Source: JBCCFK01 sp965262315 (GTDB taxonomy: Bacteria; Actinomycetota; Acidimicrobiia; Acidimicrobiales; UBA8592). Taken from it: 60,095 bases of DNA. Below the pieces are notes generated by a model. The model had not been told where the DNA came from and did not search any database. It was given only the letters and a program-made list of their open reading frames with translations. Of the stretch, positions 32,910-42,057 are shown one piece after another (within the stretch, counting starts at the first letter, position 1; each line of letters begins with the position of its first letter). Position numbers and translations under genes: made by a program. The stretch is from positions 1 through 60,095 of the forward strand of contig CBDHFJ010000174.1 of the NCBI GenBank assembly GCA_965262315.1. The letters run 5' to 3'.

Positions 32910-33351
32910 GATCGATGAGATAGACAGACGAATCATCGCTGCGTTGCGAGCCGATGGGCGCATCTCGTTCAAGGATCTCGGCGCCGAGGTCGGGCTCAGC
33001 GCGAACGCGACCGGCGTTCGGGTCGGTCGCCTGCTGGGCGACGGCGTCATCACCGGCGTCCACGCGCACGTCGATCACGCCCTGCTCGGTCGGGGTCTCG
33101 AGGCATTCGTCGACTGTTGGCTGTCCGAGCGCGACGACGAGCACTGGGAGCGCTTCGAGCAGTACATCGCCGGCGACGATCGGATCCTCGACGCCGTCCA
33201 CATCACCGGCAAGGTGGACTTCCGGCTTCGCGTGGTGGTGGAGTCGCCTGCCGACCTCGATCAGTTGCTGGTGGCGCTCAAGCGCGAGGGTGCGATCGCC
33301 GAGACCGACACCCGCCTGATCCTGCGCCGCTACGCAGTCGGTCCGTCCTGA
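32896..33351 (+). CDS. Lrp/AsnC family transcriptional regulator
   Basis: 151 residues from GTG 32896; GTG 32908 is an alternative start. The N-terminal HTH is IDEIDRRIIAALRADGRISFKDLGAEVGLSANATGVRVGRL. A RAM-type ligand domain follows (a short VHAHVDHALLG strand, HITGKVDFRLRVVVESPADL, LILRRYAVGPS). Family members sense amino acids or related small molecules as octamers. It is divergent from a 53-aa gene and is followed 3 bp later by the stop of the S9 peptidase gene on the other strand. Confidence 0.9.
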   Translation: MDTTVIDEIDRRIIAALRADGRISFKDLGAEVGLSANATGVRVGRLLGDGVITGVHAHVDHALLGRGLEAFVDCWLSERDDEHWERFEQYIAGDDRILDAVHITGKVDFRLRVVVESPADLDQLLVALKREGAIAETDTRLILRRYAVGPS

Positions 33352-33354
33352 TCA

Positions 33355-35316
33355 TCAGCCGTCGTCGTCGAGGAGGTGGCGCCGGAACCAATCGAGGATC
33401 AGGTCGGCTCGCTGGATGCGGTGCACCGGCGAGCCGGTCCGGCTCATCTCGTGGTTCTCGGACGGGAACAGGTGGTACTCGACCTCGCGGCCTCGCTCGA
33501 GGAGCGCGTAGAACAGCTGGTCGGCCTGGTCTGCTGGGCAGCGCAGGTCGTCGTCAGCATGGAGGATGAGCAGCGGGGTGGTCATGGCGTCCACGTGGGT
33601 GATCGGGGACTGGCGCAGGTACTCCTCGGGGTCCTCGTAGCCGGCGGGGCCGAACCAGGTGCGCCACAGCCCGGCCGTGTCCGAGCCCATGTCGAGAGCC
33701 AGCAGGTTGTTGACCGCGCGCTCGGAGCACGCCGCAGCGAATCGGTCGCTGTGGCCGATGATCCAGCTGGTCATGTAGCCGCCATAGGACCCGCCCAGCA
33801 CCCCGCACCGCGCGGGATCGATGAACGGGTGGCGCGCCAACGCCGTGTCCATGACCGCCATCAAGTCGGCGTAGTCGATGTCGCCCCATCCACGGCCCGG
33901 CATCCGGTGCTTGCGCCCACGGATCGCCGCACCCCAGGCGTCGTCGCGGCCGGAGCTGCCGCGCGGGTTCGCACAGATCACGACGAATCCCGCGGTCGCC
34001 TGCATCTGGAACTCGTCGAAGAAGGTGTTGCCGTACTGGGTGAAGGGTCCGCCGTGGATGTTGAGGAGCGCCGGGTAGGTGGCGTCGGGGTCCATGTCGG
34101 GTGGGGTCAGGATCCAGGCGTCGACCTCTTCGCCCTCCGACGTGGCGAGGAAGTGTTCCATCGGGCGGGGTGCGATGCGACTCGTGAGCGCATCGGTGAC
34201 CGCCGTTGCCCGCCGCTCGACGCCACGGACGAGCAGGTGGCCCTCGGCCGGTGTGGTCGAGTCGGATGCGGCGAAGGCGATGGTGTCGCCGGCCACGTCC
34301 CAGGACGTCACCATGCGTGGACCCGTGATCACCGGGTCCGCGCTCCCGGACCCGTCGGCATCGAGCGCACGGAGCGACACGTCGCCGCGATCCTGCACGG
34401 CGGCCAGGATGGTTCGCTCGTCGAGCCAGGACGGTGCCCGGGCGGCCGGGAACATCGACCACTCGCGATCCAGCGCGCCCGAGATCCAGCGCACGTCGCC
34501 CCCGGCGATGTCGACGACGCCGACCTTGGTGTTCTGCGGGTACAGGTCCACGTCGTCGTACCCCAGGACCGCGACTCGGCTGCCGTCGGGGCTCGGTGAC
34601 GGGCTGTGATGGTTGCCGCCCGAGGCGACGACGCGGAGGTCTCCGCGCAACGGCACAGTGACGATCTCCGAACCGATCCACGGGTGGGCCGAGGCCGCCC
34701 GGCCGGCGATCAGTCCGCTGCCGTCCGGCAGCCACTTCGCTCGGGTGACGTCGAGGTCGCCGGGGGTCAGGTCCCGTCCAGCTCGGGAGCCGTCGAGCGC
34801 GGCAACGTGCAGGTGGCTCGGACGGTCGATGACCACGCCGGCGCCGTTGAGTCGGTAGTACGGGCGGGTGATGTGGCGCGGCGGCCGTCGGCCCACCTCC
34901 TTCGCGTCGTAGTGCGGGCCCGGGACGCGGGCCGTGTAGGAGATGTGGCCGCCATCGGGAGCGAATGCGAGACCGCCGACGGTCTCGGGGTGGTCGGCCA
35001 CGAGCGCCGCTTCGGCCGGACCGTCGGTTGCCAGCACGAACAGCGAGGACGACACGTCGTCGGCCTCACCTCGACGGGTGGTCACGAATGCCAGCAGCCT
35101 CCCGTCGGGGGACCAGGTGGGATCGGTGTCGTTCCACACGCCCGAGGTGACGGGCACCGGCGGACCCGACAGGTCGGTCGGTCGGATCCAGATGCGACTG
35201 CGGTACCGGTTGGCGTCGCCGTCCACGGACGTGACCACGAACGCCAGGCGGCCGGCATCGGGGGACAGCGCCACGTCGCTGACCCAGGACAGGTGGTTGA
35301 TGTCCTCGGGACGCAT
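33355..35316 (-). CDS. S9 family prolyl-oligopeptidase-type peptidase
   Basis: 653 residues. An N-terminal beta-propeller (WSPDGRLLAFVTTRR, FAPDGGHISYTARV, PSPDGSRVAVLGYDD blades) gates a C-terminal alpha/beta hydrolase. The nucleophile Ser510 is in GGSYGGYM, the acid is in HADDDLRCP and His622 is in ENHEMS. Members cleave short peptides or remove acylated N-terminal residues. No signal peptide is seen, so it is cytoplasmic. Confidence 0.92.
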   Translation of the reverse strand: MRPEDINHLSWVSDVALSPDAGRLAFVVTSVDGDANRYRSRIWIRPTDLSGPPVPVTSGVWNDTDPTWSPDGRLLAFVTTRRGEADDVSSSLFVLATDGPAEAALVADHPETVGGLAFAPDGGHISYTARVPGPHYDAKEVGRRPPRHITRPYYRLNGAGVVIDRPSHLHVAALDGSRAGRDLTPGDLDVTRAKWLPDGSGLIAGRAASAHPWIGSEIVTVPLRGDLRVVASGGNHHSPSPSPDGSRVAVLGYDDVDLYPQNTKVGVVDIAGGDVRWISGALDREWSMFPAARAPSWLDERTILAAVQDRGDVSLRALDADGSGSADPVITGPRMVTSWDVAGDTIAFAASDSTTPAEGHLLVRGVERRATAVTDALTSRIAPRPMEHFLATSEGEEVDAWILTPPDMDPDATYPALLNIHGGPFTQYGNTFFDEFQMQATAGFVVICANPRGSSGRDDAWGAAIRGRKHRMPGRGWGDIDYADLMAVMDTALARHPFIDPARCGVLGGSYGGYMTSWIIGHSDRFAAACSERAVNNLLALDMGSDTAGLWRTWFGPAGYEDPEEYLRQSPITHVDAMTTPLLILHADDDLRCPADQADQLFYALLERGREVEYHLFPSENHEMSRTGSPVHRIQRADLILDWFRRHLLDDDG

Positions 35317-35340
35317 CGCGGCAACCTGACCGACGACCGG

Positions 35341-35877
35341 TCAGCGGTCGGTTGCCGGGCGGCCGCCGAATGCCGAACGTTCGATGGGGACGGGCTCGCT
35401 GATCGTCTTCGCGTCGTTCGGGTGCACGCCCCACGCCGAGATGATCGCCAAGGTGACGAAGCGCCAGAGGCCGTCGGGGTCGAGGCGCAGCGTGCCCTCG
35501 TAGCGGCCGCCCTGCACGCCGCGGTTCGAGGTGGTGGTGAAGTACGAGGTCATGGACGCCGTCGTGGCACCCTCGTCGACCTGGATGGCGATGTTGGAGC
35601 ACGTGTGCCCGCCGGCGATCAGCGATGGCATCGCGCCGTACGGCTCGTACAGCTCCCGCATCGACTCCCGGCCTTCGAAGTGCATGTCCACGCCATCGGG
35701 CGGGAAGTTCAACACGTCGAGCACGGCGTCCTCGGCGTAGCAGTCGAGCACCGTGTCGCCGAACCGGGTGTCCATGGCGTAGGCGTAGCGGTTGAGGGCG
35801 GCCGTCACTCCCTCGCGGGCCCGCAGGTGCGCGACCTCGGCCTCCAGCGCGGCGATGCGGGCTTCCAGGTCGGTCAT
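35341..35877 (-). CDS. SnoaL-like / nuclear transport factor 2 family protein
   Basis: 178 residues. After a short coiled coil (LEARIAALEAEVAHLRARE) comes the family fold: LNRYAYAMDTRFGDTVLDCYAEDAVLDV, FEGRESMRELYEPYG, HTCSNIAIQVDEGATTASMTSYF and GRYEGTLRLDPDGLWRFVTLAII. It probably binds or isomerises a hydrophobic compound. It is same-strand with the S9 peptidase, 24 bp apart. Confidence 0.82.
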   Translation of the reverse strand: MTDLEARIAALEAEVAHLRAREGVTAALNRYAYAMDTRFGDTVLDCYAEDAVLDVLNFPPDGVDMHFEGRESMRELYEPYGAMPSLIAGGHTCSNIAIQVDEGATTASMTSYFTTTSNRGVQGGRYEGTLRLDPDGLWRFVTLAIISAWGVHPNDAKTISEPVPIERSAFGGRPATDR

Positions 35878-35946
35878 CGGCGTGACTCCTTCGTGCAGGT
35901 CGGATCGGTGGTCGCCGCCGACCCTACCCGCGTCGAAACGACGACT

Positions 35947-36522
35947 TCAGCGAGACCGCGCGACGTGTGTGGTGGCCGCCCGGTCGTAGATCGTCCGCCG
36001 CCTCGGGTCGGTGAAGATCCAGATCAGCGAGGCCAGGACGATCGCCATCCCCACCAGGACGCCCAGCACGGGCACGACCGAGATCGCGTTCGGGAGCCAG
36101 CGCAGCGACGCCACGCCCGGCGGCGGTGGCGACGCGCCGTCGCTGCTCACGACCTTGGTCCCGACGACGAGCTTGCCCACGGTGGCGCCGATACCGGCAA
36201 CCATCCCGATCTCGTAGACGACGGCGACGACCAGCCCGACCAGCAGTGATGTGCGCGATGGCGTCTCGGAGATGCCGTCATCGATGAGCGCTCGAATCAG
36301 CAGGAGGACGCCGCCGAGGAGGACGGCATCAATCAGGCGGCCGACGATGCGTTGCACCGGTGAGGCCAGATCGTCGGGCATGGGTGCCGGGGGGTCGGTG
36401 ACCGACGGCGGCAGTGGCTGGGGCTCACCGACCCACGTCTCGCCGTTCCAGTACCGGTGGGTGCCGGGCGGGTCGCCGTCAGCTCGATACCAGCCGGGCT
36501 CAGGGGTCGCCGGGGGCGTCAC
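35947..36522 (-). CDS. RDD family membrane protein with N-terminal DUF2510 domain
   Basis: 191 residues from a GTG overlapping the SDR stop (GTGA). The DUF2510 motif is PGWYRADGDPPGTHRYWNG. The RDD domain begins with RIVGRLIDAVLLGGVLLLIRALIDDG. Hydrophobic segments follow near LLVGLVVAVVYEIG and VLGVLVGMAIVLASLIW. RDD proteins are small inner-membrane proteins; transport or sorting roles are suggested for a few. Function here unknown. Confidence 0.85.
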   Translation of the reverse strand: MTPPATPEPGWYRADGDPPGTHRYWNGETWVGEPQPLPPSVTDPPAPMPDDLASPVQRIVGRLIDAVLLGGVLLLIRALIDDGISETPSRTSLLVGLVVAVVYEIGMVAGIGATVGKLVVGTKVVSSDGASPPPPGVASLRWLPNAISVVPVLGVLVGMAIVLASLIWIFTDPRRRTIYDRAATTHVARSR

Positions 36523-37334
36523 CCGAGACCCCGCGGCATCACCGGCGCGCCGCCGGTGATGCGGTTCTGCGCCTGCTGTGCAGCCTGTTCGGCATAGTGG
36601 GGGTGCGGCAGGATCCAGAACACGCCGTCGGCGATGTCGGAGACGATCCGGTCCGCGAGTTGCGCCGGCGAGATCTCTTCGGGTTGGCCCGTTCCCGGCG
36701 ACCCGCCGCCCATCTCGGGGGCGTCCTCGTGGCCGGGACGGTTGCGTTCGCTCTGCCCGATGCGCGTCGCGACGAGGCCCGGGCACAGCACCGACACGCC
36801 GATCGCGGAGTCCGTCAGCTCGTGGTGCAGGTTCTCGCTGAGTGCGACCACGCCGCGCTTGGCGACGCTGTAGGAGGCGATGCCGGGGAAGGCGAGGATG
36901 CCGGCCACCGATGCCGTGTTCATGACGTGGCCCGGTTCGCCTCCCTCGAGCATGCGGGGGATGAACGCGTGGCACCCGTAGACCACCCCCATGAGGTCGA
37001 TCCCCAGCACCCAGTCCCAGTCGTCGAGTGACCCCCACGCCTCGTGGCGAGTGACCACACCGGCGTTGTTGGCAAGGAAATGTACGGCGCCGTAGGTGTC
37101 GTAGGCCTCGTCGGCCAGGGCCGCCACCGCGGCGCGGTCGCTCACGTCGCAGATCGATGTGTGCACCGTGGCCCCGGCTGCGGCCAACTCGGCCGCAGCG
37201 GCATCGAGCGCAGGCGCCTCGATGTCGGCCAGCAGCAGCTTCGCCCCCATCCCCGCCAGCTTGTGTGCCAGGGCGAGTCCGATGCCGCTGGCGCCTCCGG
37301 TGATCACCGCGACCTTGCCGTCGTAGTCCTGCAT
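36519..37334 (-). CDS. SDR family oxidoreductase
   Basis: 271 residues with TGGASGIG (12-19), LANNAGVVTRHE, TASVAGILAF, YSVAK (YxxxK) and VLCPGLVATRIG. This is a classical NAD(P)-dependent SDR with a slightly long C-terminal tail. Substrate unknown. Its stop overlaps the RDD gene start by 4 bp (GTGA). It is divergent from the carotenoid oxygenase gene. Confidence 0.88.
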   Translation of the reverse strand: MQDYDGKVAVITGGASGIGLALAHKLAGMGAKLLLADIEAPALDAAAAELAAAGATVHTSICDVSDRAAVAALADEAYDTYGAVHFLANNAGVVTRHEAWGSLDDWDWVLGIDLMGVVYGCHAFIPRMLEGGEPGHVMNTASVAGILAFPGIASYSVAKRGVVALSENLHHELTDSAIGVSVLCPGLVATRIGQSERNRPGHEDAPEMGGGSPGTGQPEEISPAQLADRIVSDIADGVFWILPHPHYAEQAAQQAQNRITGGAPVMPRGLG

Positions 37335-37426
37335 CGTGCCTCCTGTGAAGTCCCGATGGAGGATAGGAGGCCCGTCGTGGCCGAGGAGGGTTGACGTCTG
37401 TACGTGTACGGGTGTGAACTGACGGG

Positions 37427-38806
37427 ATGAGCGATACCACCCTCACCAACCCGTACCTGTCCGCGAACCGGGCGCCTGTCACCGAGGAGGTCACGGCGTT
37501 CGATCTGCCGGTGGTCGGTGAGATCCCCGCCGAGCTCGAAGGGCGATGGCTGCGCAACGGGCCGAACCCGATCGGGGCGGTCGACCCCGCCACCCACCAC
37601 TGGTTCATGGGCGACGGGATGGTGCACGGCGTCCGCCTTCGGGGCGGCAAGGCCGAGTGGTACCGCAATCGCTGGCTGCGTTCGACCCCGGTCGCCGAAG
37701 CGCTGGGTGAGGAGCCTGTCGGCGGTCCCCGCTTCGGTGGCCGCGACCACGGCCCCAACACCAACGTCGGGGGTTGGGCCGGCAAGACCTGGGCCATGGT
37801 CGAAGCCGGCGGCACCCCGATGACGATGACCTACGACCTCGACACCATTGCCTTCGACGACTTCTCCGGCACCCTCCAGGCCGGCTTCAGTGCCCATCCG
37901 AAGTTCGATCCGGTCAACCGTGAGCTCCACGCCATGACCTATGCCTGGCCCGACCTGATGGATCACGTGCAGTACGTGGTGGTCGGGTCCGACGGCAGGG
38001 TCACCAAGACCGTCGACATCCCGGTGAGCGACATGATCATGCTCCACGACATGTCCCTCACCGGGACCTACGCAGTCGTGTATGACCTGCCGGTGACCGT
38101 CGACATCGAGCTGGCGCTCCAGGAGCGGTTCCCGTTCCGCTGGAACCCCGAGCGCGAGGCCCGGGTCGGACTGCTGCCGCGCGACGGTGACGCAGGCGAC
38201 ATCATCTGGGCGCCCGTCGAGCCGTGTTACGTGTTCCACCCGATGAACGCCTACGACTCCGAGGACGGCAAGGTCGTGCTCGACGTCTGCCGCTACGAGA
38301 AGATGTTCGACAAGGACCTCCGCGGTCCGTTCGGCGACTCCCTCGCCACCCTGGACCGTTGGACCGCCGACCCGGTGGCCGGCACGGTGCACGAAGAGCG
38401 CATCAGCGACCGGTACCAGGAGTTCCCTCGACACAACGACAGCGTCGGTGGCCGGCCCTACCGCTACGGCTACTCGTCTGCGGTCCGAGACCTGAGTGTC
38501 GACGCCACCCAGGAGGCGTTCGGCGCCACCTACAAGATCGAGGTCGACACCGGGGCCACCGAGGTACACGACCACGGCCCGGGGCGAGGCGGCGCCGAAC
38601 CCGTCTTCGTCGCCCGCGACGGCGCCACGGCCGAAGACGACGGTTGGCTGATCGTGCTCGTGCACGACGCCACCACCGACACCAGCGATCTGGTGATCCT
38701 GGACGCGCAGGAGATGGCCGAGACCGCCCGCGTCTCGCTCCCGCAGCGCGTGCCCGACGGTTTCCACGGCAACTGGGTCAGCGACCGAACGGTGTCCCCC
38801 ACCTGA
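37427..38806 (+). CDS. Carotenoid oxygenase family protein (retinal pigment epithelium type)
   Basis: 459 residues. Family marks are LEGRWLRNGPNPIG, HWFMGDGMVHGVRLRGGKA, YRNRWLR, GPNTNVGGWAGKTWAMVEAGG, and a four-His iron set in SAHPKFD, LHDMSLTGTYAV, FHPMNAYD and a final FHGNWV. Such enzymes cleave C=C bonds of carotenoids or stilbenes with O2. Substrate unknown. Upstream TTGACG (37391-37396) may be a -35 box. A strong hairpin follows the stop. Confidence 0.9.
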   Translation: MSDTTLTNPYLSANRAPVTEEVTAFDLPVVGEIPAELEGRWLRNGPNPIGAVDPATHHWFMGDGMVHGVRLRGGKAEWYRNRWLRSTPVAEALGEEPVGGPRFGGRDHGPNTNVGGWAGKTWAMVEAGGTPMTMTYDLDTIAFDDFSGTLQAGFSAHPKFDPVNRELHAMTYAWPDLMDHVQYVVVGSDGRVTKTVDIPVSDMIMLHDMSLTGTYAVVYDLPVTVDIELALQERFPFRWNPEREARVGLLPRDGDAGDIIWAPVEPCYVFHPMNAYDSEDGKVVLDVCRYEKMFDKDLRGPFGDSLATLDRWTADPVAGTVHEERISDRYQEFPRHNDSVGGRPYRYGYSSAVRDLSVDATQEAFGATYKIEVDTGATEVHDHGPGRGGAEPVFVARDGATAEDDGWLIVLVHDATTDTSDLVILDAQEMAETARVSLPQRVPDGFHGNWVSDRTVSPT

Positions 38807-38813
38807 TCGCCCG

Positions 38814-38843
38814 CGGCGGCTGAGTCGATGTGCTCAGCCGCCG
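38814..38843 (+). terminator. Terminator hairpin after the carotenoid oxygenase gene
   Basis: CGGCGGCTGAG (38814-38824), an 8-nt loop, CTCAGCCGCCG (38833-38843): a perfect 11-bp stem 7 nt after the stop. Confidence 0.75.
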
Positions 38844-38897
38844 TCCGATCCGATCCTCGGCCGCTCAGAAGGGCCGGCCTCGCGCCGATTGGAGCGG

Positions 38898-40589
38898 GTG
38901 TCCACCGAGGCCGATGCCATCCGCACCCTCGCTCGACCGCGGACGCCCGTGCCGCCGTCGACGGCGTGCCGCGACGTCGATCGGCGATTCCGGCGTGCCC
39001 CTGACCTTCGGAGCATGCTCGTGCACGCGAGCCCGGGCGGCCCGCCGCGCCTCGTCAATCGCACTCGGTTCTACGAGCACATGTCGGGTCGCCTCGGCTA
39101 CGGCTGGGCGCTGAACAGCGGTCGCCCCGTGCTCGAGCTCCCGCTCGTGACCACGTCCCGCACCCTGTCGGCCTCCGACAGCATCGCCGACGTGGCACTG
39201 GATCTGTTGGGCCAGGAGTGGCCCAACGCGGCCGACGACCTGCTGGTCGACTTCGGCGGCGGCGTTCACGGCACGGTCGGTGTGGTCGATGTCCTGGCCT
39301 GGCTCGGCGCTTCCTACACGGTCCAGGCGCAGGAGGTGCGCCACAGCGAACGCCGCCTCAATGCGCTGGTGCAGTCGGCCACCGACGCGATCCTGGTGGT
39401 CGATCGGGACTTCCGGACGACGTTCGCCAACCCTGCCTACACCGACCTGACAGGGGTCGAGCAGGCCCACTGCGAAGGCTCGAGCATGTTCTTGGCCGTC
39501 CATCCTGCGGACGAGCCGGACATGCGGGCCCGATTCGTGGAAGCGATCGTCACTGACGCACCCGTGTCGGGCCGGTTTCGGGTGCGCTCCACCGACCAGG
39601 GTTGGCGATGGTGCGAGTACGACGCTCGCAGCATGTTCGCCGACGCGGCGCTCCACGGGCTGGTCGTGACCTTCAGTGACGTCGACGATCGCCTGAAGCT
39701 CGAAGACGACCTGCGACGTCAGGCCTGGACGGACGCCCTGACCGGCCTCCCGAACCGAGTGCTGTTCGTCGATCGGCTCCATCGCGCCGTCGAGCGGGTG
39801 GCCGCCCGAACCAGCCGCGGGGTCGGCGTCATCTACTTCGACCTCGACGGGTTCAAGATGGTCAACGACAGCCTGGGTCACCATGCGGGCGACGGCCTGC
39901 TCCGTCAGGTCGGCGATCGACTCCAGGCGATGGCGCGGTCCGAGGACACCGTCGCCCGGCTGGGCGGGGACGAGTTCGCCGTCCTCATCGAGGACTGTGA
40001 GGAGAACGATCCGGTGTCGGTCGCTCGCCGGATCGGCGAGGCCCTCGCTCGCCCCTTCGAGCTCGACGGCCGCCAGGTGCCGATCCGGGCGAGCTTCGGG
40101 GTCGCTGACCATCGCGGCGGATCCCGCGTCTCCGGTCAGGAGCTCCTTCGCCGCGCCGACGTGGCCATGTACTCGGCGAAGCGGTCGGGCCGCGACACCG
40201 TGCGGGTGTGGTCGCCGGCCTCGGACACGGCGGCGAGTACCCAGCTGTCGCTCGTCGCCGACCTGGCCGATGCGATCGTCGAGGATGGCCTGACGGTGGA
40301 ATACCAGCCGTACGTCGACATGGCGACGGGCCGTCTCCGCGGGGCCGAAGCGCTGGCCCGATGGGAGCATCCGACACGCGGTCGCATCATGCCCGACGAG
40401 TTCATCCCCGCCGCTGAGCGGGCCGGCCTGATCGACGAGCTCGATGCCGCCGTCGCCGAGTCTTGGCCTGTGCGCAGGCCGGACGATGGTTCGGCTCCGG
40501 ACTCTTCCCCGCGGACGCGACCCTGTCGATCAACGTCTCGGGCTCCGAGCTGCGCCGTGACGACTTCGTGGAGCGCATCGCGGAGCTGA
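38898..40589 (+). CDS. PAS-GGDEF-EAL signalling protein, N-terminal fragment before a frameshift
   Basis: The start is GTG 38898 (TTG 38889 is an alternative). An N-terminal sensor segment of unknown type precedes a PAS domain (SATDAILVVDRDFRTTFANPAYTDL) and a GGDEF domain (RLGGDEFAVL). An RSED five residues before GGDEF is an RxxD inhibitory site. The EAL domain starts with EYQPYVDMATG and GAEALARW. After about position 40455 the frame breaks and the tail becomes Arg/Ser-rich. The protein makes or degrades cyclic di-GMP, if functional. The rest is in the frame open at 40463. Confidence 0.75.
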   Translation: MSTEADAIRTLARPRTPVPPSTACRDVDRRFRRAPDLRSMLVHASPGGPPRLVNRTRFYEHMSGRLGYGWALNSGRPVLELPLVTTSRTLSASDSIADVALDLLGQEWPNAADDLLVDFGGGVHGTVGVVDVLAWLGASYTVQAQEVRHSERRLNALVQSATDAILVVDRDFRTTFANPAYTDLTGVEQAHCEGSSMFLAVHPADEPDMRARFVEAIVTDAPVSGRFRVRSTDQGWRWCEYDARSMFADAALHGLVVTFSDVDDRLKLEDDLRRQAWTDALTGLPNRVLFVDRLHRAVERVAARTSRGVGVIYFDLDGFKMVNDSLGHHAGDGLLRQVGDRLQAMARSEDTVARLGGDEFAVLIEDCEENDPVSVARRIGEALARPFELDGRQVPIRASFGVADHRGGSRVSGQELLRRADVAMYSAKRSGRDTVRVWSPASDTAASTQLSLVADLADAIVEDGLTVEYQPYVDMATGRLRGAEALARWEHPTRGRIMPDEFIPAAERAGLIDELDAAVAESWPVRRPDDGSAPDSSPRTRPCRSTSRAPSCAVTTSWSASRS

Positions 40590-41029
40590 CCCGGTCGAAT
40601 GGCCTGGTGCCGCCGCAGCTCCAGGTCGAGATCACCGAGACCTCGCTGATCGAGGACATCGGCCTCGCGGTCGGCTCCCTGGCGTCACTGCGAGAGCTCG
40701 GTGTGCGGGTGGCAATCGACGACTTCGGGACCGGCTACGGATCGATGGCCTACCTCCGTGACCTCCCGGCGGACGCGGTCAAGGTCGACCGGTCCTTCGT
40801 GGCCGGCGTCGGCGACGGGCAACGCGACGTCCTGATCGTGAACGGCATCCTTCGCCTGGCCGAGGCGTTGGACATGGCGGTCATCGCCGAGGGCGTCGAG
40901 ACCGAGGAGCACGTGCGGGTCCTGCGGGAGCTCGGGTGTCCGACGGCGCAGGGCTACCACTACGGCAGGCCGATGCCGGCCGACGACTTCGAAGCGTTGT
41001 GGTCGGCGCGACCGCTCGGCGTCGGCTGA
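40463..41029 (+). CDS. EAL domain C-terminal fragment after a frameshift
   Basis: The frame opens near TTG 40463 and continues the EAL domain seamlessly: ACAQAGRWFGSG, LQVEITETSLIEDIG, VRVAIDDFGTGYGSMAYL, ADAVKVDRSFVAG and MAVIAEGVETEEH. The metal and base residues (E of EITET, DD of DDFGTG, K of VKVD, E of AEGVE) are kept. There is no ribosome binding site. Together with the upstream fragment it forms one protein; the join needs a -1 (or +2) shift between GAG and TTGGCC near 40460. It may be a sequencing error or recent decay. Confidence 0.7.
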   Translation: MACAQAGRWFGSGLFPADATLSINVSGSELRRDDFVERIAELTRSNGLVPPQLQVEITETSLIEDIGLAVGSLASLRELGVRVAIDDFGTGYGSMAYLRDLPADAVKVDRSFVAGVGDGQRDVLIVNGILRLAEALDMAVIAEGVETEEHVRVLRELGCPTAQGYHYGRPMPADDFEALWSARPLGVG

Positions 41030-41136
41030 GTCGCTCGTCGCGCGGCGAAATTCGATTCCCTCCGCTACCAGCGCGTGCGTATCGTTGCGAGACGTGCGCA
41101 TCCCAGCGCACCCGAGCCGGATCGGAGGTCGCGCAC

Positions 41137-41187
41137 ATGACTGTCTCGTGCCTTCTCTCGTCCGGCCGCGCCCCACGGAGGGCCTGA
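41137..41187 (+). CDS. Possible 16-aa leader peptide upstream of the RIO kinase gene
   Basis: ATG 41137 follows GGAGG (41124-41128) at ideal spacing and encodes MTVSCLLSSGRAPRRA. Immediately after its stop comes a 7-bp hairpin. A TATCGT (41080-41085) sits 8 nt before GTG 41094, which would start an alternative 36-codon leaderless frame. The arrangement looks like a leader-peptide control region. No direct proof of translation. Confidence 0.3.
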   Translation: MTVSCLLSSGRAPRRA

Positions 41188-41189
41188 GG

Positions 41190-41206
41190 CGTCACCAGCG
41201 GTGACG
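41190..41206 (+). other. Hairpin directly after the leader ORF
   Basis: CGTCACC (41190-41196), loop AGC, GGTGACG (41200-41206): a 7-bp perfect stem, 46 nt before the RIO kinase start. No T-tract. Confidence 0.4.
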
Positions 41207-41252
41207 GCGGCCGACCCGATCGTCCGTTTCGTCCCGAAGGAACCACGCCACC

Positions 41253-42008
41253 ATGCGTCCAACCCCGGACTGGCTCGTGTCCGAGCCGTACACCGACGTC
41301 GATCTCGGCGTCCTCAAGAGCGGGAAGGAGGCCCAGGTCAACGTCGTCGAGCGCATCGGCGACGACGGCCGTCGCTGCCTCCTGGCCCGGAAGCGCTATC
41401 TGCCCAGGGAGGTGAAAGCGAAGGGCACGCTCGAGGCCATGGGTGTCCAGCGGGCCTCCACCTTCCGAAACGACGTCGAGTATCGGGAGGGGCGCCAGTT
41501 CCGCAAGAGCCGCGATCGCCGAGCCGTCGAGCAGATGACCGCCCACGGCAAGCGGTTGCTCCAGGGTCGCTGGACCGGCCACGAGTTCGAGACCATGGAG
41601 CGCCTGTGGGGCGCGGGCGTGTCGGTGCCGTATCCGATCTCCTACGGCGACGACGTGTTCGACCTCGAGTACGTCGGTGACGCCGAGCAGGCTGCGCCCC
41701 AGCTCTACGCCGCCCACCTCTCGGGCCCCGACGCCGACGAGGCGTTCGGCCAGGTGATGGCGGGCCTGGAGCTGCTGGTGTCGGAGGGCATCGCCCACGG
41801 TGACCTGTCCGCCTACAACCTGCTGTGGTGGCAGGACCGGGTCTGGTTCATCGACTTCCCGCAGGCCGTCGACATCGCCGCCAACCCCCAGGGCCTGTCC
41901 TACGTCCACCGCGACGTCGTCAACGTCTGCCAGTGGTTCGCCAGACGCGGCGTGGCCGCGGCCGAGGACCCCGACGCCCGTTTCGCCGAGCTGCTGGTGC
42001 TGTTGTGA
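41253..42008 (+). CDS. RIO1-like serine protein kinase
   Basis: 251 residues. RIO-kinase marks are LKSGKEAQVNVVERI (glycine-loop equivalent), LARKRYLPREVKAKG (Lys), the catalytic loop HGDLSAYNLLWW, and the metal motif as VWFIDFPQAVDIAANPQG. The family phosphorylates Ser or acts as an ATPase. The bacterial role is unclear. A possible leader ORF and hairpin lie upstream. A lipoprotein gene follows after 49 bp. Confidence 0.9.
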   Translation: MRPTPDWLVSEPYTDVDLGVLKSGKEAQVNVVERIGDDGRRCLLARKRYLPREVKAKGTLEAMGVQRASTFRNDVEYREGRQFRKSRDRRAVEQMTAHGKRLLQGRWTGHEFETMERLWGAGVSVPYPISYGDDVFDLEYVGDAEQAAPQLYAAHLSGPDADEAFGQVMAGLELLVSEGIAHGDLSAYNLLWWQDRVWFIDFPQAVDIAANPQGLSYVHRDVVNVCQWFARRGVAAAEDPDARFAELLVLL

Positions 42009-42057
42009 GCGTGGTGACCACCTCAAGCGGCTGGGCGGTGACGTCGATGGAGGTGGC

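Noticed and set aside
40450..40475. Programmed frameshift in the GGDEF-EAL gene
   Set aside because: No slippery sequence is present and the family is normally one frame.
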